NCBI RefSeq assembly: GCF_024437735.1
Contig: NZ_JANFQO010000009.1
Span: forward strand, 124,001-188,000
Source: Tahibacter harae
Lineage (GTDB): Bacteria > Pseudomonadota > Gammaproteobacteria > Xanthomonadales > Rhodanobacteraceae
Direction: 5' to 3'
DNA length: 64,000 nt
Below are positions 46,065 to 56,279 of this stretch, piece after piece. The position numbers and the translations under genes are program-made. The notes under the pieces were generated by a model that saw only the letters and a list, made by a program, of their open reading frames with translations, had not been told where the DNA came from and made no database searches. Numbering within the stretch: position 1 is the first letter of the stretch; the number at the start of each line of letters is the position of its first letter.

Positions 46065-46336
46065 CTGCAACCCCGGGGTACTGCAACTCCACGAGACTGC
46101 AACCCTGCGAAGCTGCAGCTCCACAGACTGCATCCCAAAAAGACCGCAGCCTCGCGAAAGCTGCACCTCCACAAGACTGCGATCCCAGAGCGCCGCAACT
46201 GCGCCAAGCTGCAACTCCGCGGGACCGCAATTCTGCAACGCCGCATCCTTGCGAGGTTGCGATGCTGCAAGGCGCTAACCAGGCAGGACTGCAACGCCAC
46301 AGGACAGCGCCCCTGCAAGCCCGCGACACCGCGCGC
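46065..46336. repeat. Degenerate 16-bp tandem repeat, about 17 units
   Basis: From 46065 to 46336 the sequence divides into about 17 units, nearly all exactly 16 bp (one of 15, one of 17), each starting CTGCA/CCGCA. The approximate consensus is CTGCAACTCCACGAGA. It fills the convergent gap between rhlE and the acetyltransferase gene, ending 21 bp before that stop codon. No direct repeat/spacer alternation exists, so it is not CRISPR; no coding role is apparent. Confidence 0.85.
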
Positions 46337-46357
46337 CGCCTCACCACGCGCCTCACC

Positions 46358-47455
46358 TCACACCTTCCAATACCATCGCCTCCGGTGCAGCCACACCGCG
46401 ACGCCCCACCATACCGCCACTACGGCGCAGGCCCAGGCCGCCGAGGCCGCGCGCGGGCCGGCCAGCGGCGTGATCCAGCTGGCGAAGGCGTGCTGGTACA
46501 GCCAAGTGTCGGCACCGAAGGCGGCCAGCAGGCAGACCATCAGCCAGGAACCCGCATAGGCCAGGATGGCGTTGAGTCCCAGCGCGCGGCCCGGCAGCCA
46601 CAACCCGCGCAGGTCGACCAGGCGATGCAGCAGGGCCAGCAGCAGCAGGCCGGCGCCGCCAGTCCACAGCACATAGCCCGGCGTCCACAGCGCCTTGTTG
46701 AAGGGCTGCCAGAACGACAGCGCCAGGCCGGCCGCGGCCGCGGCGACGCCGGCATACAGCAGAGGACTGGCGATGCGGGATCCGCCCGCAGCCACCGCAC
46801 CGGCGCGCAGCCAGCTGCCGGCGCGCAGGCCGAGCACGGTGCTGGCAATCGCTCCCAGGGTGCTGAGCACGCCTTCGGGATCGAAGGCGCGGCCGCTGGC
46901 GGGATCGAACTGGTAGGCGTAGCGGCCCAGCAGCGCGCTGTCCACGCGCACATTCCAGTTGTCGGCCTGGGCCGTGCCGCCGAAGAACAGCAGCAGCGAA
47001 TAGCCGGCCAGCAGGGCGGCGAACAGCAGCCACTGCCCGCGCGGCCGCAGGTACAGCGCGGCCGGTCCGGCCACGGCCAGGCACAGGCCGATGCGCTGCA
47101 GCACGCCGGCCAGGCGGAAGGCGCGCTCGGGAATCAGCAGCGCCGCAGCAAGATGCAGCAGCAGGCCCACGCCGACCAGACGCAGTGCGCGCAGCAGCAC
47201 GGCGCGGCGCAGCGCGGCCGGCTCGGCGCCGCGGGCGAGCTGGGGTTCCAGCGCCAGGCTCAGCGAGGCGCCGGCCACGAACAGGAATAGCGGAAAGATG
47301 TAATCCGCCGGCTGGCAGCCGTGCCAGGCGGCGTGTTCCAGCCACGGAAAGACATGGCCCCAGTCGCCGGCGTTGTTGACCAGTAGCATGGCCGCGACGG
47401 TAAGGCCGCGCAGGATGTCGACCGAGGCAAAGCGTGGCGCGGTTGCAGCGGGCAT
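46358..47455 (-). CDS. HGSNAT-like membrane acetyltransferase (DUF5009 type)
   Basis: 365-residue integral membrane protein with about 10 helices. The N-terminal block SVDILRGLTVAAMLLVNN and LEHAAWHGCQPADYIFPLFL (His41/His45, the region of the acetyl-carrying His) match the family of heparan-alpha-glucosaminide N-acetyltransferase, which moves acetyl groups across the membrane to amino sugars. Bacterial members often lie with N-acetylglucosamine catabolism genes; none are visible here, so the acceptor is uncertain. It is a single gene convergent with rhlE. Confidence 0.87.
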   Translation of the reverse strand: MPAATAPRFASVDILRGLTVAAMLLVNNAGDWGHVFPWLEHAAWHGCQPADYIFPLFLFVAGASLSLALEPQLARGAEPAALRRAVLLRALRLVGVGLLLHLAAALLIPERAFRLAGVLQRIGLCLAVAGPAALYLRPRGQWLLFAALLAGYSLLLFFGGTAQADNWNVRVDSALLGRYAYQFDPASGRAFDPEGVLSTLGAIASTVLGLRAGSWLRAGAVAAGGSRIASPLLYAGVAAAAAGLALSFWQPFNKALWTPGYVLWTGGAGLLLLALLHRLVDLRGLWLPGRALGLNAILAYAGSWLMVCLLAAFGADTWLYQHAFASWITPLAGPRAASAAWACAVVAVWWGVAVWLHRRRWYWKV

Positions 47456-47928
47456 GGCGGTCCGTGGCGCGGCGGCGGAAGTCCCAGCCTCGCATATCCG
47501 GGCGGCGGCGCGTTATGACGCTGATTCCCGTTGCGCCGCATTCTCGCGCCAGGCCGCCCGGCCACCGCGACGACCAGCCGGCGTCGGCGCGGGCACCGAC
47601 AGCCCCGCCTCACCGCGCCACCGCCGCGCCGCCATGCCCTATGCCGCTCCTCCGCGCCTCCGCCGCGCCACACCGCGCCCTGCCACACCCCGCTGCCACG
47701 CCGATCCGCAGAGACCGCCAAACGGCCTAACCCCTCCGCTTCTTTCAGCCACCGCAAACCCTTCGGCACCCCGCTTTCCAGTCCGCGCCACGGCGCCTCC
47801 CGCCCCGTCCGCCGCCAGCCGCGGCCTTGCCGCTCAGGCCTGCAACGCGGCCGGGACTTCCGTCATGGGCGCCCCCGGCGGATCCGGTTTAGCATCGGCG
47901 CCCGTTTCCCTGTCCGGAGTGCGTTTTC
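47456..47928. other. Divergent gap upstream of the M3 peptidase gene
   Basis: 473 bp without a supported gene. The middle (about 47595-47715) is strongly C-rich on the plus strand, a low-complexity mix of CCGCGCC, CCAC and CCTCC words without clear period. A TTTAGCAT about 40 bp before the M3 start could be a -10. Confidence 0.4.
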
Positions 47929-50085
47929 ATGAAGAACCGTCTTGCCATCGCCCTGGCCCTCGCCCTGGGCATCGCGGCGCCGCTCTATGCCGCCGACAAG
48001 GCGGCTCCCGCCGCGAGCGCCGCCGTGAAGCCCGACATGACCAACAACCCCTTCGCCAAGCCCAGCACGCTGCCGTTCCAGTACCCGCAGTTCGACAAGA
48101 TCAAGAACGAGCACTTCGTCCCGGCGATGGAAGCCGGCATGATCGAACACCGCGCCGAAATCGACGCCATCGCCGACTCCAAGGACGCCGCCACGCTGGA
48201 AAACACCATCGTCGCGATGGAGCGTTCCGGCCAGCTGCTCAACCGCGCCACCACGGTGTTCTTCAATCTCAGCGGCGCCAATACCAACGACGCGATAGAG
48301 AAAATCCAGAGCGAGATGGCGCCCAAGCTGTCGGCACACCAGGACGCGATCTACCTCAATTCCAAGCTGTTCGCCCGCGTGCAGTCGCTGTATGACAAGC
48401 GCGATTCGCTGGGCCTCGATCCGGAAAGCAAGCGCCTGGTCGAACGCTACTACACCGATTTCGTGCGCGCCGGCGCCAAGCTCAGCGACGCCGACAAGGC
48501 CAAGCTCAAGGACATGAACGCCGAGCTGGCCACGCTGCAGACCCGCTTCAGCCAGAACATGCTGAAGGAGAACAACGCCTCGGCCGTGATCGTCGACAGC
48601 AAGGAAGAACTCAAGGGCCTGTCCGACGCCGCCATCTCCGCCGCCGCCGAAGCGGCCAAGCAGCGCAAGCTCGAAGGCAAGTACGTCATCGCGCTGCAGA
48701 ACACCAGCGGCCAGCCGGCGCTGGCCCAGCTGGAAAACCGCGCCCTGCGCGAGCGCCTGCAGAAGGCCTCGGTCGAGCGCGCCAGCCACGGCGGCGAATT
48801 CGACAACCGCGCCATCGTCGCCAGCGTCGCCAAGATCCGCGCCGAGCGCGCCAAGCTGCTGGGCTACGACAACCACGCCGCCTACACCCTGGAAGACGAG
48901 ACCGCCAAGACGGTCAAGGCCGTGAACGACCGCCTGGCCCAGTTGGCGCCGCCGGCCGTGGCCAATGCGAAGAAGGAAGCGGCTGACCTGCAGAGCATGA
49001 TCGACAAGGAAAAGGGCGGCTTCCAGCTCGCCGCCTGGGACTGGTCGTTCTATTCGGAAAAGGTGCGCGCGGAAAAGTACAGTTTTGACGAAGGCCAGCT
49101 GCGCCCGTACTTCGAGTTCGACAGCGTGCTCAAGAACGGCGTGTTCTTCGCTGCCAACAAGCTGTACGGCCTGAGCTTCAAGGAACGCACCGACCTGCCC
49201 GTCTACAATCCGGACGTGCGCGTGTTCGACGTGACCGACGCCGACGGCAAGCCGCTGGCGATCTTCCTGGTCGACTGGTATGCCCGCGACAACAAGCGCG
49301 GCGGCGCCTGGATGAATGAATACGTGTCCCAGAGCGGCCTGTTCGGCACGCATCCGGTGGTGGCCAACCACCTCAACATTCCCAAGCCGCCCAAGGGCGA
49401 GCCGACCCTGCTGACCTACGACGAAGTCAACACGGCCTTCCACGAATTCGGCCATGCCCTGCATGGCATGTTCTCCAACGTGAAGTACCCGCGCTTCTCC
49501 GGCACCAGCGTGCCGCGCGATTTCGTGGAATATCCGTCCCAGGTCAATGAAATGTGGACCACCTGGCCGGAAATCCTCAAGAACTACGCCAAGCACTACA
49601 AGACCGGCGAACCGATCCCGCAGGAACTGGTGGACAAGGTCACCGCGGCGCAGAAGTTCAACCAGGGCTTCGCCACCACCGAATACCTGGGCGCGGCCCT
49701 GCTCGACCAGGCCTGGCACCAGATCACGCCGGCACAGGCACCCAATGCCGATGGCGTGCTCGGCTTTGAAGCCGCCGCGCTGAAGAAGGCCGGCGTGGAC
49801 TTCGCGCCGGTGCCGCCGCGTTACCGCAGCGCCTACTTCTCCCACATCATGGGCGGCTATGCAGCCGGCTACTACGCCTACATCTGGAGCGAAGTGCTGG
49901 ATGCCGACAGCGTGGAATGGTTCAAGGAGAACGGCGGCCTCAAGCGCGAGAACGGCGACCACTTCCGCAAGACCCTGCTCTCGCGCGGCGGCAGCGTCGA
50001 TGCGATGCAGCTGTTCAAGGACTTCCGCGGCCGCGATCCGGACGTCAAGCCGCTGCTGGAACGCCGCGGCCTGACCGCCAAGTAA
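47929..50085 (+). CDS. M3-family peptidyl-dipeptidase, exported (Dcp-like)
   Basis: 718-residue zinc peptidase that removes dipeptides from C-termini of oligopeptides. A Sec signal (LAIALALALGIAAPLYAADK) places it in the periplasm, unlike cytoplasmic E. coli Dcp. The zinc motif HEFGHALHGMF starts at His505, with the downstream Glu ligand in the VEYPSQVNE helix. The sequence NNPFAKPSTLPFQYPQFDKI and the C-terminal YRSAYFSHIMGGYAAGYYAYIWSE are typical of the Dcp branch. A strong terminator follows. Confidence 0.95.
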   Translation: MKNRLAIALALALGIAAPLYAADKAAPAASAAVKPDMTNNPFAKPSTLPFQYPQFDKIKNEHFVPAMEAGMIEHRAEIDAIADSKDAATLENTIVAMERSGQLLNRATTVFFNLSGANTNDAIEKIQSEMAPKLSAHQDAIYLNSKLFARVQSLYDKRDSLGLDPESKRLVERYYTDFVRAGAKLSDADKAKLKDMNAELATLQTRFSQNMLKENNASAVIVDSKEELKGLSDAAISAAAEAAKQRKLEGKYVIALQNTSGQPALAQLENRALRERLQKASVERASHGGEFDNRAIVASVAKIRAERAKLLGYDNHAAYTLEDETAKTVKAVNDRLAQLAPPAVANAKKEAADLQSMIDKEKGGFQLAAWDWSFYSEKVRAEKYSFDEGQLRPYFEFDSVLKNGVFFAANKLYGLSFKERTDLPVYNPDVRVFDVTDADGKPLAIFLVDWYARDNKRGGAWMNEYVSQSGLFGTHPVVANHLNIPKPPKGEPTLLTYDEVNTAFHEFGHALHGMFSNVKYPRFSGTSVPRDFVEYPSQVNEMWTTWPEILKNYAKHYKTGEPIPQELVDKVTAAQKFNQGFATTEYLGAALLDQAWHQITPAQAPNADGVLGFEAAALKKAGVDFAPVPPRYRSAYFSHIMGGYAAGYYAYIWSEVLDADSVEWFKENGGLKRENGDHFRKTLLSRGGSVDAMQLFKDFRGRDPDVKPLLERRGLTAK

Positions 50086-50132
50086 GCCACGCTGCGTCCG
50101 GCCGCCACGGCGGCCGGACCACGCTGCAAATG

Positions 50133-50169
50133 AAAAACCCGCACCGGTTCGCGCCGGGGCGGGTTTTTT
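50133..50169 (+). terminator. Intrinsic terminator of the M3 peptidase gene
   Basis: AAAAACCCGCACCGG, short loop, then CCGGGGCGGG followed by TTTTTT. The A-run on the other side makes it a usable terminator on both strands, suiting the convergent response regulator gene. Confidence 0.85.
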
Positions 50170-50211
50170 CGTAGCGGGAGCAGCGCTGCCGCGGCCGGCG
50201 CGCCGCGGCGA

Positions 50212-50715
50212 TCAGACGTCGCGGCGTACCCCGCCACCGCTCTGCGAGGTGCGGTACGGCATCTTGTCCGCATTGAGCAGGCGTTCGATGCGCATGAACA
50301 CCTCGGCGCGGGAGAACGGCTTCTTCATGAAATCGTCGGCGCCGATGCGCTGGGCGTAGAACTGCTCGGTGGCCTGTTCATTGCCGCTGATCATGATGAT
50401 GGGGATGTCCTTGGTGCGCGAATCCCGGCGCAGCTGGCGCAGCGCGGCAAAGCCGTTCATGCCGGGCAGCACGATGTCCAGGAAGATCAGGTCCGGCGCC
50501 TCGGCCTGGGCCATGCGTATGCCTTCCTCGGCGTCGCCGGCTTCCAGCGTGGCGTAGCCGTTCTGCTGCAGCAGCTTGCGCAGCAGGGCGACGATGGTCG
50601 GTGAATCGTCGACGATGAGGACGCGGGTGCCTTCGCGGGCATTGATGCGCGGCTTGTCGCGCCGCTCGGCCGCGGCCGGCTGGCCACCGAAAATCCTTCG
50701 CAGAAATCCGAACAT
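50212..50715 (-). CDS. Single-domain response regulator
   Basis: 167-residue protein: a basic N-terminal segment (MFGFLRRIFGGQP) then a receiver domain with acidic pocket in VLIVDDSP, phospho-acceptor Asp in LIFLDIVLPGMNG, and conserved Lys in MKKPFSR. There is no output domain. Resembles PilG/PilH-type twitching and chemotaxis regulators (KDIPIIMISGNEQATEQFYAQR). The conserved Trp-free, basic N-terminal extension is unusual and may direct membrane contact. No kinase gene is adjacent. The frame extends 23 codons further upstream, but GGAAAGG precedes ATG 50715. Confidence 0.9.
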   Translation of the reverse strand: MFGFLRRIFGGQPAAAERRDKPRINAREGTRVLIVDDSPTIVALLRKLLQQNGYATLEAGDAEEGIRMAQAEAPDLIFLDIVLPGMNGFAALRQLRRDSRTKDIPIIMISGNEQATEQFYAQRIGADDFMKKPFSRAEVFMRIERLLNADKMPYRTSQSGGGVRRDV

Positions 50716-51043
50716 ACCTTTCCAGCTCCCCTGCCCCGCGAACCCCTGGCCCGGAAGTTTCGGGGTTACGCGCGGGCGGGTCAAACCTGACCGCGGCGGA
50801 ATGCGGCCCGGCGGCGCCGGAAAAGCGCGCCGGATGCCTGCCGCAGCGCGTTTTCAGTGCTGCCGGCGGCCAACGCGGCGCCGCAGGACCAAAGCCGGAA
50901 ACGTGCCGGGTGGCGCAGATTCGGCCAGCATCCGCGCAAACAGCGCCGCCGTGCTCTCGCGATCTTGCCGCCGACGCGGCCGGGAGGCACCGCAGGCCAG
51001 CCTCCACAGCTGGCCCCACTGCGCATGGCCGCGGGCCGCGGCT
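50716..51043. other. Gap between rhomboid and response regulator genes
   Basis: 328 bp; nothing recognisable except a 5-bp inverted repeat GGTCA-AACC-TGACC at 50777-50790 about 65 bp upstream of the response regulator start, too short to interpret. Confidence 0.3.
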
Positions 51044-51628
51044 TCAGCTCAGCAGGCGCGTCACCAGGCGCGGCTCCAGCAGCGCCATGAACAGCAGGCC
51101 GAAGCCCGCGCCCCACAGGTGCGCGCTGTGGTTGACGTTGTCGCGCGACTGCCGGTCCATGTACCAGGTATAGGCCAGGTACAGCACGCCGAACAAAATC
51201 GCCGGCATGGGCAAGAAGAACACCAGGATCTGCGAACCCGGCGCTACCAGGATGTAGGCGAACAGCACTGCCGACACCGCGCCCGAGGCACCCAGGCTGT
51301 AATAGTTAGGATCGTTCTGGTGCTTCATATAGCTGGGCAGGATGGACACCAGCAGGCCGCCCAGGTACAGCAGCGGCAGGCCCAGCGGCCCCATGGCCTG
51401 GCCCAGCACCAGCTCCATCGCCCGGCCGAAGAAGAACAAAGTAAACATGTTGAAAAAAAGATGCATGCCGTCTGCATGCACCAGGCCGTAGGAGAACAGG
51501 CGCCAGTATTCGTTCTTGCGCTTGACCGCCGGCGGCCACAGCACCAGCTGCTGCTGCAGGCGCGGATTGCTGAAGGCGGCCAGGGACACGGCCACGGTCA
51601 GGCCGATCAGGATAAGGGTGACAAACAT
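51044..51628 (-). CDS. Rhomboid-family intramembrane serine protease
   Basis: 194-residue protein with six membrane helices. Active Ser in SLGASGAVSA (GASGA motif, about residue 114), His in NHSAHLWGAGFG (about residue 170), and the oxyanion-side HLFFNMFTLFFFG helix. It cleaves membrane proteins within the bilayer; targets unknown. A 37-bp gap separates it from the small membrane protein gene upstream, in the same direction, so they may be cotranscribed. Confidence 0.93.
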   Translation of the reverse strand: MFVTLILIGLTVAVSLAAFSNPRLQQQLVLWPPAVKRKNEYWRLFSYGLVHADGMHLFFNMFTLFFFGRAMELVLGQAMGPLGLPLLYLGGLLVSILPSYMKHQNDPNYYSLGASGAVSAVLFAYILVAPGSQILVFFLPMPAILFGVLYLAYTWYMDRQSRDNVNHSAHLWGAGFGLLFMALLEPRLVTRLLS

Positions 51629-51665
51629 GCGCGCTCGGCTCCGGGATGGGGCGGTGGCAGCCGCG

Positions 51666-51872
51666 TCAGCCGCGCGGCTTGAACAGGGCGGCGTCGAGGA
51701 TGGACCAGAGGTGGATCACCCAGCCCAGCAGGATCACCCACAGCACCGCGGCCAGCACGAACTGCACCAGCGCCATCAGCAGGCGGCCCTGCACCAGCTG
51801 GCCCAGGCCGGGAATGAAGAAGCTGCAAATGGCGGCGATGACATTGCCGGCCGAACCCTGTCCTGTGCTCAT
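51666..51872 (-). CDS. Small TM2-like membrane protein
   Basis: 68-residue protein with two hydrophobic segments (IAAICSFFIPGLGQLVQG and LLMALVQFVLAAVLWVILLGWVI). The FIPGLGQLVQGRLL turn is typical of small TM2/DUF5683-like membrane proteins of unknown function. It precedes the rhomboid gene. Confidence 0.75.
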   Translation of the reverse strand: MSTGQGSAGNVIAAICSFFIPGLGQLVQGRLLMALVQFVLAAVLWVILLGWVIHLWSILDAALFKPRG

Positions 51873-52020
51873 CGTGCTGTGGTCCCTGGGGAATAGTCGC
51901 GATAGCTTGGCAGATGTTGCCGCCGCCCGGGAAATTCAAGCGGCGCGGTTGCTTTCGCCGGCAGCGGGGACTAGCCTGCCGCCTCTTGCTCAGGCTGCAA
52001 CCCACCGGGGAGACATCATT

Positions 52021-53826
52021 GTGAAAGCCATTCCTTGCGCACTTGCGCTGGCCACGAGTATTGCGCTAGCCGCCGGCGCGCACGCCGCCACACCGGCGGA
52101 CGCCGACGCCTTCATCGCCGGCATCAACCAGGAAATCCGCGACAATTATGTCGAGGTCACGGCAGCGCAGTGGGTCTCGGAAACCTACATCAACGGCGAC
52201 ACCGAAGTACTGGTGGCCAAGGCCAACGAACGCGCCCTTGCGCGACTTTCTGCCAATGTGGAGAAATCCGCACAGTTCGACAGCCTCGCCGGCATCTCGC
52301 CGCTGACCCGCCGCGGCATCGACCTGCTCAAGCTGCAGACCGCGATGCCGGCGCCGAAGGATCCGGCCAAGCTGTCGGAGCTGACCCAGATCGCCTCCCG
52401 CCTCAACGCCGCCTACGGCGCCGGCAAGTCCTGCACCGACGAGGCCAGGCCCGAGACCTGCCGCAACCTCGACCAGCTCAGCAAGGTGCTGGCGGAAAAC
52501 CGCGACTGGGACGCCGACCTGGAAGCCTGGACCGCCTGGCACAACACCGCCCGCGGCATGCGCAAGGACTATGTGCGCTTCGCCCAGCTGGTCAACGAAG
52601 GCGCCGGCGAGATGGGCTATGCCAACGCCGGCGAAATGTGGCGCGCCGGCTACGACATGAGCGCGGCCGACCTGCGCAAGGAAACCGACCGCCTGTGGCA
52701 GCAGGTGCAGCCGCTGTACAAGGACCTGCAGTGCTACGCGCGCACCAAGCTCGACGCGCAGTACCCGGGCAAGCTGGCGAAAGACGGCACCATCCCCGCA
52801 CATATCACCGGCAACATGTGGTCGCAGGACTGGTCGGCGCTGTATCCGCTGCTGCAGCCGTATCCGAACGCCTCCAACCTGGACGTGGATGCGGCGCTGA
52901 AGCAGAAGCAGTACACGCCGGTGTCCATGGTGCAGCGCGCCGAGGATTTCTACACCTCGATCGGCTTCCCGGCGCTGCCCAAGTCGTTCTATGAGAAATC
53001 CCAGCTCACCCGCCCGGCCGACCGCGACGTGGTCTGCCACGCCAGCGCCTGGGACCTCAACCTCGAAGGCGACGTGCGCATCAAAATGTGCATCAACATC
53101 AACGAGGAAGATTTCCGCACCGTCTACCACGAGCTGGGCCACATCTATTACTACCTGGCCTACAACAAGCTGCCGCCCCTGTTCCAGACCGGCGCCCACG
53201 ACGGCTTCCACGAAGCCATCGGCGACACCATCCAGCTCAACCTGACGCCGGGCTATCTGGGCCAGATCGGCCTGGCCGGCGAATCCAAGCAGAGCAAGGA
53301 AGCCGTGCTCAATGCGCAGATGAAGCAGGCGCTGGAGAAGATCGCCTTCCTGCCCTTCGGCAAGCTGATCGACGAATGGCGCTGGGGCGTGTTCGACGGC
53401 TCCATCAAGCCGGAAAACTACAACGCCGCCTGGTGGGCGCTGAAGAAGAAATACCAGGGCGTGGCGCCCATCGTCGCGCGCGGCGAGGAGAACTTCGACC
53501 CCGGCGCGAAGTACCACGTGCCCGGCAACACGCCGTACATGCGCTACTTCCTCGCCCACATCCTGCAGTTCCAGTTCCAGCGCGAGCTGTGCAAGGCCGC
53601 CGGCTACAAGGGCCCGCTGCACGAATGCTCGATCTACGGCAACAAGGAAGCCGGCAAGAAGTTCTGGGCCATGCTGGAAAAAGGCTCCAGCCAGCCCTGG
53701 CAGGACACGCTGAAGGAACTCACCGGCAAGGGCGAGATGGACGCCTCGGCCATACTGGATTACTTCGCTCCGCTGCACGCCTGGCTCAAGCAGCAGAACA
53801 AGGGCAAGTCCTGCGGCTGGAACTGA
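52021..53826 (+). CDS. M2-family dipeptidyl carboxypeptidase (ACE-like), exported
   Basis: 601-residue zinc peptidase homologous to angiotensin-converting enzyme, as in Xanthomonas XcACE. Signal peptide ALALATSIALAAGAHA; zinc site HELGH from His370 with the Glu ligand in HEAIGDTI; chloride/substrate residues near PFGKLIDEWRW and KYHVPGNTPYMRYF. The start is GTG 52021, 8 bp after GGGGAG; the frame is open upstream but without signal features. It likely trims peptides in the periplasm together with the M3 enzyme. Confidence 0.95.
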   Translation: MKAIPCALALATSIALAAGAHAATPADADAFIAGINQEIRDNYVEVTAAQWVSETYINGDTEVLVAKANERALARLSANVEKSAQFDSLAGISPLTRRGIDLLKLQTAMPAPKDPAKLSELTQIASRLNAAYGAGKSCTDEARPETCRNLDQLSKVLAENRDWDADLEAWTAWHNTARGMRKDYVRFAQLVNEGAGEMGYANAGEMWRAGYDMSAADLRKETDRLWQQVQPLYKDLQCYARTKLDAQYPGKLAKDGTIPAHITGNMWSQDWSALYPLLQPYPNASNLDVDAALKQKQYTPVSMVQRAEDFYTSIGFPALPKSFYEKSQLTRPADRDVVCHASAWDLNLEGDVRIKMCININEEDFRTVYHELGHIYYYLAYNKLPPLFQTGAHDGFHEAIGDTIQLNLTPGYLGQIGLAGESKQSKEAVLNAQMKQALEKIAFLPFGKLIDEWRWGVFDGSIKPENYNAAWWALKKKYQGVAPIVARGEENFDPGAKYHVPGNTPYMRYFLAHILQFQFQRELCKAAGYKGPLHECSIYGNKEAGKKFWAMLEKGSSQPWQDTLKELTGKGEMDASAILDYFAPLHAWLKQQNKGKSCGWN

Positions 53827-53831
53827 TCGGC

Positions 53832-53900
53832 GCTGCGCCGCGGCCGTTGCACGCCGCGGCGCAGCCCTGCACTTCCGAAGGCCGCCTCCGGGCGGCCTTC
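53832..53900. terminator. Two tandem hairpins after the M2 peptidase gene
   Basis: First hairpin: GCTGCGCCGCGGC (53832-53844) with exact complement at 53853-53865. Second: GAAGGCCGCC (53877-53886), loop TCCG, exact complement ending 53900. Neither has a clear T-run. Confidence 0.5.
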
Positions 53901-53972
53901 GCGTCTGCGTGCCGCACAGCGCGGCGCGCATGCTATGTTGGCGCCCGTCGCCACCGCCACCGAGGGACTCCG

Positions 53973-54215
53973 ATGCAACGCTGGATCAAACTGCCCGACG
54001 GCCGCTTCGTCGACGCCAACCGCATCATGTACATCGGCAAGGTGGAAACCTATCCGCGCATCGACGAGGACGGCAACGACCTGGGCCAGGGCTACAACGT
54101 CAATATCGGCACCGGCCTGGCGCGCGAAGAACAGATCACCCTGATGGCCGGCAAGGAAGAAGTGCTGGCCGTGCTCAAGCAGATCCTCGGCGCACCCGCG
54201 CCGGCGGCGGGCTGA
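53973..54215 (+). CDS. Small conserved hypothetical protein
   Basis: 80-residue soluble protein, MQRWIKLPDGRFVDANRIMY, then acidic (IDEDGNDLGQGYNVNIGTGL) and ending in an Ala/Pro tail. It looks like a small beta-rich domain; I do not recognise a named family, although similar short proteins occur in Xanthomonadales. GAGGGACTCCG precedes the ATG. It stands alone between the M2 gene and the convergent MFS gene. Confidence 0.7.
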   Translation: MQRWIKLPDGRFVDANRIMYIGKVETYPRIDEDGNDLGQGYNVNIGTGLAREEQITLMAGKEEVLAVLKQILGAPAPAAG

Positions 54216-54258
54216 AGAAAACCGCGCCGCGGCCGCCGGCCGCGGCGAACCGGCCCAA

Positions 54259-55485
54259 TTACTGCGCCTGCGCCTCGGCCGCCAGCAGCGCGGCTTCGCG
54301 CGCGGCCTTGCGCTTGTACACCTGCCAGGCCACACCGCCGATCACGGTCAGCAGCGCCGAGGCCAGCGCCATGCGCAACACGCTGACCGACACCACCACC
54401 GAGACCAGCCCGGCCAGCACCGCGTTGAATACCAGGCTGACAAAAGCCTGCAGCGAGGATGCGCCGCCGCGGTGCAGCGGGAAGCGGTCCAGCAGCAGCA
54501 CGGTCAGGGCGGGGAAAGACAGCGAAATGCCGATCGCGTGCAGGCCTATCGGCAGCACCGACCAGGGAACCTGCGGCTGCGGCAGCAACAAGGCCACCGT
54601 CACGTTGACGCCCGAGGCAAGCAGCATGATCAGATAGCCCAGGCCCACGGTCTGGGCCAAGCTGTAGCGGCCGGCCAGGCGGCTGGACAGCAGCGACCCC
54701 AGGAACATGCCGCTGACCGCCGGCACGAACAGCCAGCCGAACTGCTGCGGTCCCAGCTTGAGCAGGTTCACCACGAAGGCCGGCGCCGAGGAGATGTACA
54801 GGAACATGGCGCTGAAATTCATGGTGCCGGCGATGGCCAGCGGCCAGAACTGCCGGTCCAGCAGCATTTCCAGATACCCCTGCAGCAACGCCCGCGGCCG
54901 CAGCGGTATGCGCCGCGCCGGCGGATGCGATTCCGGCAGGCGCCAGGCCGAGGCGGCCAGCAGCAGCGCACCCCAGCCGGCGAGGAACCAGAAGATCCAG
55001 CGCCAGTGCCCCATCAGCAGCACCCAGCCGCCGATCATCGGCGCCAGCGCCGGCGCGACGGTGAACAGCATGGACACATTGGACATCAACCGCTGCACCC
55101 GCGGCCCTTCGTAGAGATCGCGCATGATCGCGCGTGCCACGATCCAGCCGGCGCCGGCGACCGCGCCCTGCAGGGCGCGGAAGAACCACAGGCTTTCTAT
55201 GGACCAGGTCAGCGCGCAGCCGACCGAGGCCAGGGTGAACAGCGCGACGCCGCCCATCACCACCGGGCGCCGGCCCAGCGCATCCGACAGCGGGCCGTGC
55301 ACCAGCGACATCAGCGCCAGCGCGACCAGATAGATCGACAGCGTCTGCTGCATGGCGAAATCGTCGGCGCCGAATTCCGCCGCGATGGCCGGGAACGCCG
55401 GGAACATGGTGTCGATCGCGAACGGCCCGAACATGGCCAGGCCGGCGAGCAACAGGGTCAAGCCAGGTTTTGCAGTGGCGTTCAT
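54259..55485 (-). CDS. MFS drug-resistance transporter, Bcr/CflA family
   Basis: 408-residue inner-membrane proton-driven exporter with 12 helices. The family start GLAMFGPFAIDTMFPAFPAI, the loop motif GPLSDALGRRPVV (MFS motif A), and RALQGAVAGAGWIVARAIMRDL (motif C region) match Bcr/CflA exporters of bicyclomycin, chloramphenicol or sulphonamides. Substrate uncertain. Its C-terminus is a charged tail. Single gene. Confidence 0.93.
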   Translation of the reverse strand: MNATAKPGLTLLLAGLAMFGPFAIDTMFPAFPAIAAEFGADDFAMQQTLSIYLVALALMSLVHGPLSDALGRRPVVMGGVALFTLASVGCALTWSIESLWFFRALQGAVAGAGWIVARAIMRDLYEGPRVQRLMSNVSMLFTVAPALAPMIGGWVLLMGHWRWIFWFLAGWGALLLAASAWRLPESHPPARRIPLRPRALLQGYLEMLLDRQFWPLAIAGTMNFSAMFLYISSAPAFVVNLLKLGPQQFGWLFVPAVSGMFLGSLLSSRLAGRYSLAQTVGLGYLIMLLASGVNVTVALLLPQPQVPWSVLPIGLHAIGISLSFPALTVLLLDRFPLHRGGASSLQAFVSLVFNAVLAGLVSVVVSVSVLRMALASALLTVIGGVAWQVYKRKAAREAALLAAEAQAQ

Positions 55486-55565
55486 CGTTTCTCGTCATCA
55501 CGCCGCGGCGGCGGACGCACGCGGCGCCGCGGCACGGCCTGGGCCGCGCCGCGCACCGCCGGGCT

Positions 55566-56279
<714 letters not shown>

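Noticed and set aside
46065-46336. CRISPR array
   Set aside because: Units are contiguous 16-bp degenerate copies without spacers, and no cas genes are near.
50777-50790. Inverted repeat GGTCA-AACC-TGACC upstream of the response regulator
   Set aside because: Five-base arms are expected by chance in this much GC-rich sequence, and no second copy was found.
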